Positions 7,930-13,849 of a stretch of 13,849 bases of DNA are shown in pieces. Within the stretch, counting starts at the first letter, position 1, and every line of letters begins with the position of its first letter. A model generated the notes under the pieces. That model was not told the origin of the DNA. It searched no databases and saw nothing but the letters and a program-made list of their open reading frames with translations. The stretch covers positions 1 through 13,849 of the forward strand of contig CALVJE010000019.1 of the NCBI GenBank assembly GCA_944331725.1. Reading direction: 5' to 3'. Origin of the DNA: an uncultured Bacilli bacterium (GTDB lineage Bacteria; Bacillota_I; Bacilli_A; RF39; UBA660). Both the position numbers and the translations under genes were made by a program.

Positions 7930-8289
7930 ATGAGATATGTAATGATAGAAGTGGCCTTTAATAGTGAAGAAGAAGTTAAATTAATAAAGGAAAGACTTTT
8001 AAAGGAAAAGTTAGTTGCAAGCTTACAAGTAATAACTAGTGATAGTAGTTGGAATTATAAAGGAGAAAGGGAAGGAGATAAAGAATACTTAGTTTTTATG
8101 AAGACTAAAGAGTCTTTAGTTAATGAAGTTTATAATGTAATTAAAGAAATTCATAGTTATGAGGTGTTTGAGTACGCTGTATTTCCTTTAACTAGTCCAA
8201 GTAAAGATTATTTAGATTGGATAGATAAAGAAACTAAGCAATTTACTCTTGACCTGGAGTTAAGTCTAAGTAGTAAAATTATCTTGTAA
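7930..8289 (+). CDS. cutA: CutA1-like divalent cation tolerance protein
   Basis: A 119-residue protein of CutA family length and pattern. The N-terminal strand and helix lead to EKLVASLQV (26-34), matching the family's K-L-V-A/A-C-V segment but with the usual Cys replaced. Then follow SSWNYKGE (39-46), KEYLVFMKTK (51-60), IHSYEVFEY (74-82) and KDYLDWI (92-98). CutA1 forms a stable ferredoxin-like trimer in the cytoplasm; it was linked to copper tolerance in E. coli, but its true role is unclear. The last residues (102-119) extend beyond the usual WI.ET ending. ATG is set by AAGGTG about six bases upstream. The flavodoxin gene follows after 15 bases, making this the first gene of a six-gene operon. 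Confidence 0.82.
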   Translation: MRYVMIEVAFNSEEEVKLIKERLLKEKLVASLQVITSDSSWNYKGEREGDKEYLVFMKTKESLVNEVYNVIKEIHSYEVFEYAVFPLTSPSKDYLDWIDKETKQFTLDLELSLSSKIIL

Positions 8290-8304
8290 GAAAGAAGGTA
8301 TTTT

Positions 8305-8775
8305 ATGAAAAAGGCAATTGTTTATTATTCATATTCTGGTAATACTAAAAGTATTGTTGATATGATAAAAGAAAAAGTAGATGCAGATATTTTTGAAATT
8401 AAACCTAAAACACCTTATTCTAATGATTATGATGAAGTAGTGGATTTAGGACAAGATGAGGTTAATAGTAATACTTTAAGAGAAATAGAAGATATAAATA
8501 TTAATCTAGATAATTATGATACTATTATCTTGGCAACTCTAAGCAGTGGTTAAACTTATGCCCCTGTTGTCCATACATTCTTAGAAAAGTATGATTTAAA
8601 AGATAAAACTATTATACCAATAGTTACTAATGGAGGATGGTTAGGTCATACTATTGATGATGTTAAGAAGTACTGTTCTAATGTTACTAATGAATTAGTA
8701 TTAAAGTTTGATGGAAATAAGCTAGTAACTGATAGTAGTGCTATTGATAAATTTATAGAGGAGGCTAATAAGTAA
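8305..8775 (+). pseudogene. Flavodoxin-like gene interrupted by an in-frame TAA
   Basis: The frame opens as a flavodoxin: MKKAIVYYSYSGNTKS with the FMN phosphate loop S9-Y-S-G-N-T14, then IFEIKP and a NYDTIILAT strand (72-80). TAA follows at codon 83 (8551-8553). The same frame then continues without interruption for 73 codons (APVVHTFLEKYDL, VTNGGWLGHTIDDVKKYC, IDKFIEEANK) to TAA 8773-8775. The intact protein would have 156 residues, the normal short-chain size. The lesion sits where flavodoxins have their FMN-stacking tryptophan (T-P-x-W-W-x-x-x-A-P). Here the codons read LSSG-stop-TYAP; adding one T after 8545 and removing one A a few bases later would give SSWLTYAP. Flavodoxins carry electrons with FMN. 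The stop overlaps the next ATG as TAATG, so early termination would also remove translational coupling to the CMD gene. Confidence 0.85.
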
Positions 8776-9437
8776 TGGAAATAGATTATATTGTTAATAA
8801 TTTTATAGAAAATGATATTAAAACTAATATAGATGAAAGAAGTAAGTATCTTACTTTATTACCAGCTTTAATATCTACTAACAGTAAAGAGATTTTTAAA
8901 GATAAGTTAATGGAAGCGGTAATTTATGTAGATAAAGAGTCTTTGAAAGAAGCGGTATATCAGACTGTTCCATATCTAGGGTTTGGTAAAGTTTATCCAT
9001 TCCTTGTAATAACAGAGGAAGTTTTAGGTAAAACAGAGGATGCTTCTACTACTAATAATGATAATAGATACTCTAAAGGATTAGAAACACAGTATAATCT
9101 TTTTGGTAAAGAAAATATAGATAAATCAAGAAATAATGAAAACGATGATTTTAAATTTATTTGGGATTATTTAGCAAGTTATTGTTTTGGAGACTTTTAT
9201 ACTAGAAAATATTTAAGTAATAAAGAAAGAGAGCTAATTACTTTTGCAACTTTAGCATCTTTCGGGGATGTAGTACCTCAACTTTCATCTCATATATATG
9301 CTAATTTGGCATTAGGAAATAGTAAAGAGTTGTTAGTTGAAGTAGTAAAGAATTTAGTACCATATCTAGGTTTTCCTAGAAGTTTAAATACAATTAATTT
9401 AATTAAAAATATAACTGAGAAAGGAGAAGATAAATAA
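8775..9437 (+). CDS. Carboxymuconolactone decarboxylase (CMD) family protein with two repeats
   Basis: A 220-residue protein built of two CMD/AhpD-like helical repeats. The second (about 137-210) is clear: FGDFYTRKYLSNKERELI, LASFGDVVPQLSSH (160-173), then LVPYLGFPRSLN (194-205). The first (about 9-78) mirrors it more weakly, with VPYLGFGKVYP (65-75). A polar Asn/Asp-rich linker (86-126) joins them. In related proteins the segment before PQL usually carries a cysteine (GGCEPQL); here it is GDVVPQL, so thiol-based peroxidase chemistry of the AhpD kind is not supported, although His173 is kept. The actual reaction is unknown. The start overlaps the flavodoxin stop (TAATG), and its own stop overlaps the cupin start the same way, showing tight translational coupling. 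Confidence 0.88.
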   Translation: MEIDYIVNNFIENDIKTNIDERSKYLTLLPALISTNSKEIFKDKLMEAVIYVDKESLKEAVYQTVPYLGFGKVYPFLVITEEVLGKTEDASTTNNDNRYSKGLETQYNLFGKENIDKSRNNENDDFKFIWDYLASYCFGDFYTRKYLSNKERELITFATLASFGDVVPQLSSHIYANLALGNSKELLVEVVKNLVPYLGFPRSLNTINLIKNITEKGEDK

Positions 9438-9862
9438 TGAGTGATATTAAAAGAGGAGGAGACTTTGGTTTAGGAGAAGAAAATACATCTTTTGCAAAAT
9501 ATTTTATTGGTAAAAGTTATTTAAATCCTTTAACTGATCCTAATAAAATAAGTCTATTTATTGCAAATGTTACTTTTGAACCCGGTTGTCGTAATAACTG
9601 GCACATTCATCATTCTAAAAGTGGTGGAGGACAAATTCTTATTTGTGTAGATGGTGAAGGATGGTACCAAGAAGAAGGTAAAGAAGCGGTTAGTTTAAAA
9701 CCTGGTATGGTTATCACTATACCTGCAAATGTTAAACATTGGCACGGATCTAAGAAAGATTCTTGGTTTAGTCATTTAGCAATAGAAGTACCAGGTGAAG
9801 AAACATCAAATGAGTGGTGTGAAGAAGTTACAGATGAAGAATATGAAAAGTTAGGAGAATAA
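9437..9862 (+). CDS. Small cupin-domain protein
   Basis: A 141-residue single-domain cupin. Motif 1 is PGCRNNWHIHHSKSGGGQILICVDGEG (49-75 in outline), with metal-ligand candidates His56, His58 or His59 and Gln66 in place of the usual glutamate. Motif 2 is PGMVITIPANVKHWHG (89-104), with His101 and His103. Family members of this type often sit beside CMD proteins, as here, and some bind a single metal ion; no defined reaction is known. The start is fixed by the 1-base overlap with the CMD stop and an AAAGGAGAAG inside the end of that gene (9419-9428). The SGNH hydrolase gene follows after three bases. Confidence 0.9.
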   Translation: MSDIKRGGDFGLGEENTSFAKYFIGKSYLNPLTDPNKISLFIANVTFEPGCRNNWHIHHSKSGGGQILICVDGEGWYQEEGKEAVSLKPGMVITIPANVKHWHGSKKDSWFSHLAIEVPGEETSNEWCEEVTDEEYEKLGE

Positions 9863-9865
9863 ACA

Positions 9866-10516
9866 ATGGAACAAGTGAGAATTTTATGTTATGGTGATTC
9901 TAACACCTGGGGTTATATTTCAGGAAGTAATCATCTAAGGTATGGAAATGATAAAAGATGGACTAAAGTTTTAGCCGATTTTTTAGGAGATAATTTTGAA
10001 GTAATAGAAGAAGGATTAAATAGTAGAACCTTAATATCCAATGATTTAAGACCTGGTAAGGAAGGAAAAAATGGTTATGAATATTTAATACCTTGTTTAG
10101 ATACACATGATCCAATAGATTTGGTTATACTAATGCTAGGCACTAATGAGTTAAAAAATACGTATAATAAGTTAGCTTTAGAAATAGGTCAAATATTAGA
10201 AGAATATTTTATTAAAACTATTTTAAATAGAAAGTCTCAATTTAAGGAAAGTTATCCTAAATTATTGATAGTGACACCACCAGTTATAAATGAATATACA
10301 GAGTATTGTAAAAAAGATGATAAATACTTAGGAGCAACTGAAAAATCAAAACAATTAAATTTAATATATGAAAATCTTGCGAAAAAATATAACTGTTATT
10401 TCTTAAGTAATGATGGCTTAGAAGCTGGAGTAGATGGAGTACATTTAACAGAAGAAAGTCATAAAAAATTAGCAGAGTTATTGTATAATAAAATAAAAGA
10501 TATTTATACTAATTAA
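9866..10516 (+). CDS. SGNH/GDSL-family hydrolase (arylesterase-like)
   Basis: A 216-residue cytoplasmic SGNH hydrolase without signal peptide. Block I is LCYGDSNTWGY (7-17) with nucleophile Ser12. Block II is EEGLNSRT (48-55) with oxyanion Gly50. Block III is LGTNELK (91-97) with Asn94. Block V is VDGVHLT (189-195) with Asp190 and His193. All four conserved residues are present, so it should be an active esterase or lipase-like enzyme; the substrate, perhaps a small acyl or aryl ester, is not predictable. TTAGGAGAAT immediately before ATG serves as ribosome site, within the end of the cupin gene. It is the fifth gene of the operon. Confidence 0.92.
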   Translation: MEQVRILCYGDSNTWGYISGSNHLRYGNDKRWTKVLADFLGDNFEVIEEGLNSRTLISNDLRPGKEGKNGYEYLIPCLDTHDPIDLVILMLGTNELKNTYNKLALEIGQILEEYFIKTILNRKSQFKESYPKLLIVTPPVINEYTEYCKKDDKYLGATEKSKQLNLIYENLAKKYNCYFLSNDGLEAGVDGVHLTEESHKKLAELLYNKIKDIYTN

Positions 10517-10530
10517 AGGAGGAATAGATT

Positions 10531-11418
10531 ATGGAAAAATCAAAAGTATATTTTATTAAGGAGATAACTCCTGCAAACATTATTAAGGCATATAATGCTA
10601 TTGGAAAGAAATTAGAAGGAAATGTTGCCGTTAAAATGCATTCTGGAGAGAAAGGTAATAAGAATTATTTAAGACCAGAATTTGTTAAAGATGTAATTAA
10701 TTATGTTAATGGTACAGTAGTAGAGTGTAATACTGCTTATGAAGGAGCTAGAAATTCTACAGAAAAACATCTTGAATTAATTAAAGAACACGAATGGGAG
10801 AAATATTTTCCTTTTGATTTATTAGATAGAGAAGGACCTGATATGGAACTTGATATTCCTAATGGAAAAATCTTAAAGAAAAACTATGTAGGAAAAGATT
10901 TAGTAAAATATGATTCACTACTTGTTTTATCTCATTTTAAAGGACACGCTATGGGAGGATATGGTGGAGCGTTAAAACAATTATCTATTGGTTGTGCTTC
11001 AAGTGCTGGTAAAACACTAATTCATACAGCAGGAAAGGAAACTGATCAAACAAAACTATGGGATAACTTACCAGAACAAGATAAGTTTTTAGAAGCAATG
11101 GCAGATGCTGCAAGTTCTATAGTAGATTATTTTAAAGGTAATGCAGTTTACATTAATGTTATGAAAAATATTTCTGTTGATTGTGATTGTGATGGTAATG
11201 CTTCTGCTCCTTGTATGCAAGATATTGGAATACTTGCATCCTTTGACCCTGTAGCAATTGACCAAGCATGTTTAGACTTAGTTTATAATTCAAATGACTC
11301 TGGTAGAGATAAATTAATAGAGCGAATTGAATCACGTCATGGTGTTCATACTATAGAAGCAGCTTACGACTTAGGTGTAGGGAACCGTGAATATGAACTT
11401 ATAGAACTTGACAACTAA
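10531..11418 (+). CDS. DUF362 domain-containing protein
   Basis: A 295-residue protein matching DUF362 over its whole length: VAVKMHSGEKGN (32-43), LVLSHFKGHAMGGYGGA (131-147), LKQLSIGCASSAGK (148-161) and SFDPVAIDQACLDLV (237-251). Many DUF362 proteins carry a ferredoxin-like 4Fe-4S domain. Here there is none, but Cys155, Cys218, Cys220 (CDCD) and Cys228 are clustered in the family's conserved positions and could hold a metal or cluster. The function is unknown; redox chemistry is often assumed. AAAGGAGG (10516-10523) is the strongest ribosome site in the operon. It is the last gene: the terminator stem begins within its TAA. Confidence 0.9.
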   Translation: MEKSKVYFIKEITPANIIKAYNAIGKKLEGNVAVKMHSGEKGNKNYLRPEFVKDVINYVNGTVVECNTAYEGARNSTEKHLELIKEHEWEKYFPFDLLDREGPDMELDIPNGKILKKNYVGKDLVKYDSLLVLSHFKGHAMGGYGGALKQLSIGCASSAGKTLIHTAGKETDQTKLWDNLPEQDKFLEAMADAASSIVDYFKGNAVYINVMKNISVDCDCDGNASAPCMQDIGILASFDPVAIDQACLDLVYNSNDSGRDKLIERIESRHGVHTIEAAYDLGVGNREYELIELDN

Positions 11419-11439
11419 CATCTCCTAAGAGATGTTTTT
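11417..11439 (+). terminator. Rho-independent terminator of the cutA-DUF362 operon
   Basis: AACATCTC (11417-11424), a four-base loop CTAA, GAGATGTT (11429-11436) and a T run to 11439. It is a perfect 8-bp stem. Its first two bases are the last two of the DUF362 stop codon. Confidence 0.85.
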
Positions 11440-11448
11440 AAATGCACT

Positions 11449-11478
11449 TATACAAATTTTATGTTACTATATTATTAT
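11449..11478 (+). promoter_or_regulatory. Possible promoter for the helicase gene
   Basis: TATACA (11449-11454) and TATTAT (11473-11478) are 18 bases apart; an overlapping TATTAT at 11470 is an alternative -10. The ribosome site AGGTGG (11482-11487) and ATG 11492 follow at once, so the leader would be only about 7-12 bases. The match is weak, but a promoter is expected here because a terminator precedes. Confidence 0.3.
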
Positions 11479-11491
11479 AGTAGGTGGTCTT

Positions 11492-13849
11492 ATGAATAGT
11501 AATAATTATTATAGTGTAGCAGTATCTAATTGTTTATCTGAATTTGAAAGTTTGTTTACTAAGAATAAATTTATTTCTAAAAAAGTATTTGATAAAATTT
11601 TAGATAAATATCAAGATGTATTTGAAATGTTTAATAGTAATAGAGCTCTTTTATCTTTAGATAAACAAAATAAAATGTTACAAATTATAAATAACGGCTA
11701 TACTATGATTAAAAACTATAATACTTATTTTATTAATAATGCCTTAATTACATACAAAGAATATTTTGATGATATGTTTAAAGAAATAGATTCTAATATT
11801 CTTTTAGATACTTATCAAAGAAAGGCAATTGTTAGTGATGAAGATTATTCTTTAGTTATTGCAGGAGCAGGAAGTGGTAAAACAACAGTGATCGCCGCTA
11901 AAGTTAAATACTTAGTAGATAAGCTTGGAGTAGATCCTCGTAAGATAATAGTTTTAGCATATACTAATAAAGCAAAAGATGAACTTTCTTTTAGAATAAA
12001 TAATGACTTTAATCTTAATATAGAAGTATTAACATTTCATAAACTTGGAATGAACATTTTAAGAGAACTAACAGATAAACCTTTACAAATAATAGATGAT
12101 AATAAAATGATAGTAATACTTAATAGTTACATTAAAGAAGTAGTATTTGAAAATAAAAGTCTTTTAAAAGAGTTTATTGATGCTTTTAAATCAAAAGTTA
12201 GTTTTCAAGATGAAGCTTTTTCTTATTCTACATTTAAAGAATATTATAAGTTTTATATGCAAGAAAAATATCTTAAAGAAAAAGATAATCTTTTAGAAGT
12301 GGTTAAAAATAAAATAGATAGACATCTTAGATATAATAGAACTATTAATGGGGAATATGTTAAATCATTAGGAGAGGTACGCATCGCTAACTTTCTATAT
12401 CGTAATAACATCTCTTATCATTATGAAGAAGTCTATCCATATAATCTTTTTAACAAAGCTAGTTATTCTCCTGATTTTACAATAGATGTTAATGGTAAAA
12501 AAATATATATAGAGTTTTATGGACTTACTAAATATAATGAAGATGGAAACTATACTTTAGATGATATTAATTATTATAACAGACTAGTTGAAAAAAAACG
12601 TGAACTTCATCATAAGTACAATACTGATTTAATAGAGCTATACAGTGAATACGATGATGGTACTGACTATATAAATAAATTAAAAGAAGAACTAGAAAAG
12701 AGAAATATATCATTAATAGAGAAAAGTTTAGATGAGATATATTTTAGAATTTTAGAAACATCTACTGATACAATATTTTTTAAAGCTACTAAGATAATTA
12801 GACTATTTATTAATAAATTTAAAGCTAGTAATCTAACTTTAAAGGACTTTGATAAATTGATAACTAGTGCTGATGATGAAATAGTAGTAAAACAATTAAA
12901 ATTTATTAGAAAAGTTTATTGTTATTATAATGATTATATTCATAGTAGATACCAAATTGATTTTCAAGATATGATTAATTATGCTTATAAAAAATTAGCT
13001 TTACTTAAAACTAAAAGAATCGAGTATGATTATATATTTGTAGATGAATATCAAGATATCTCATATCAAAGATATAATTTTATTAAAGAACTTTCTACTT
13101 TATTTAAGGCAAAGATAGTAGCAGTAGGGGATGATTATCAGTCAATTTATTCATTTTCTTTAGCAGATATGTCTTTATTTACAAACTTCTATGATCTTAT
13201 GGGTTATGCTGATATTTTAAAGATTATTAATACTTACAGAAATAGTCAAGAACTTGTGGATGTGGCATACAATTTTATCTCTAAAAATGATTATCAAATA
13301 GATAAGAGATTAATTACTAATAAGCATTTAAAAAATCCTGTTATTATAAATTATTATGATAATAATTTAGATAGTGCTAAGATTGAAGTGATTTTAAAAG
13401 AAATAATTTTAGATATTTATAAAGAAAATTCTTATGATAAGATTCTCTTACTAGGTAGATATAACAAGGATATAGATTACTTCTACGATGTATCATTATT
13501 TAAAAAAGGTGACGGGGATCATATTATCTTAAAAGATAATAAAAATATAGATATAACATATTTAACTATTCATAAATCTAAAGGTTTAGGTTTTGATCAA
13601 GTAATAATTCTTAATACTATTAATGCTAAAAGAGGCTTTCCTAGTATGATAAAGGATGAACCTGTGATTTCTTTATTATCAAAAGACAAAGAAGAACCAA
13701 TTTTATATCCAGAAGAGAGAAGACTATTTTATGTAGCATTAACTAGAACTAAGAATAAAGTGTATATATTATGTCCATATGCTTATAATGAAAGATCTAG
13801 TTTTATAAAAGAAATAAGTGAGTATGGTAATGTAGTAGAAAAATATTCA
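11492..13849 (+). CDS. UvrD-family DNA helicase, Helicase IV-like, 3' end beyond the window
   Basis: Open for 786 codons to the window edge with no stop. Superfamily 1A helicase motifs are all present: YQRKAI Q-motif (about 108), Walker A AGAGSGKTT (124-132, Lys130), motif Ia AYTNKAKDEL (156-165), Walker B VDEYQD (517-522), motif III GDDYQSIYSF (546-555), motif V TIHKSKGLGFD (692-702) and motif VI EERRLFYVALTRT (741-753). A domain of about 110 residues lies between Ia and II (about 290-400). It carries GEVRIANFL (Glu295), SPDFTI (Asp328) and YIEFYG (Glu341), the PD-(D/E)xK-like insert also seen in E. coli Helicase IV; the usual lysine is not evident. An N-terminal region of about 100 residues precedes the Q-motif. 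It should unwind DNA 3'-5' in repair or replication restart. AGGTGG sets the start, and it lies outside the preceding operon. Confidence 0.88.
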   Translation, partial: MNSNNYYSVAVSNCLSEFESLFTKNKFISKKVFDKILDKYQDVFEMFNSNRALLSLDKQNKMLQIINNGYTMIKNYNTYFINNALITYKEYFDDMFKEIDSNILLDTYQRKAIVSDEDYSLVIAGAGSGKTTVIAAKVKYLVDKLGVDPRKIIVLAYTNKAKDELSFRINNDFNLNIEVLTFHKLGMNILRELTDKPLQIIDDNKMIVILNSYIKEVVFENKSLLKEFIDAFKSKVSFQDEAFSYSTFKEYYKFYMQEKYLKEKDNLLEVVKNKIDRHLRYNRTINGEYVKSLGEVRIANFLYRNNISYHYEEVYPYNLFNKASYSPDFTIDVNGKKIYIEFYGLTKYNEDGNYTLDDINYYNRLVEKKRELHHKYNTDLIELYSEYDDGTDYINKLKEELEKRNISLIEKSLDEIYFRILETSTDTIFFKATKIIRLFINKFKASNLTLKDFDKLITSADDEIVVKQLKFIRKVYCYYNDYIHSRYQIDFQDMINYAYKKLALLKTKRIEYDYIFVDEYQDISYQRYNFIKELSTLFKAKIVAVGDDYQSIYSFSLADMSLFTNFYDLMGYADILKIINTYRNSQELVDVAYNFISKNDYQIDKRLITNKHLKNPVIINYYDNNLDSAKIEVILKEIILDIYKENSYDKILLLGRYNKDIDYFYDVSLFKKGDGDHIILKDNKNIDITYLTIHKSKGLGFDQVIILNTINAKRGFPSMIKDEPVISLLSKDKEEPILYPEERRLFYVALTRTKNKVYILCPYAYNERSSFIKEISEYGNVVEKYS

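Noticed and set aside
1..13849. CRISPR arrays, tRNA genes, insertion sequences or a toxin-antitoxin pair
   Set aside because: No regularly spaced repeats, cloverleaf-like sequences, transposase motifs or terminal inverted repeats were seen on either strand by eye.

Overview
The window is very AT-rich, with strong AAGGAG-type ribosome binding sites, a textbook sigma-A promoter, and TGA used as a stop at two gene ends (655-657 and 7023-7025). Together with the protein families, this suggests a low-GC Bacillota using the standard bacterial code, probably gut-associated and related to Bacilli or Erysipelotrichia. No tRNA, rRNA, CRISPR array or transposase was seen.

Layout. (1) Positions 1-657 are the 3' edge of a type I restriction-modification locus: the last 12 codons of one HsdS, then a second HsdS piece carrying a single target-recognition domain. 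(2) After about 300 bases without a gene, a terminator merges into a consensus promoter (984-1012). This starts a same-strand run: DUF4143-type AAA ATPase, a frameshifted GNAT acetyltransferase, a frameshifted SWIM zinc-finger protein, a decayed unidentified gene, a large SEC-C protein, a UPF0158 protein and a short pRiA4b ORF-3-like protein. The run ends at a hairpin terminator that overlaps the last stop codon. (3) Positions about 7906-11439 form a compact operon: cutA, a flavodoxin gene with an in-frame TAA, a duplicated carboxymuconolactone-decarboxylase (CMD) protein, a cupin, an SGNH hydrolase and a DUF362 protein. Several genes overlap or nearly touch, and the operon ends in a clean terminator. 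(4) From 11492 to the window end runs a Helicase IV-like UvrD-family helicase with a PD-(D/E)xK-like insert, cut by the window edge.

How the genes may work together. The second run collects small metal-binding or adaptor-like proteins of unknown role (SWIM, SEC-C, UPF0158, pRiA4b ORF-3). The third looks like a redox or detoxification operon (flavodoxin, CMD, cupin, DUF362). Both readings are inference from family membership and gene order.

The most striking property is the number of broken reading frames in 2.2-8.8 kb: two single-base frameshifts, one nonsense lesion, one multi-stop remnant and one shortened domain. This is either real decay of a dispensable region or uncorrected indel errors in the assembly; raw reads would decide. 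I found no convincing new multi-gene system. The best candidates for a closer look are the split hsdS arrangement and the SWIM/SEC-C/UPF0158/pRiA4b neighbourhood.
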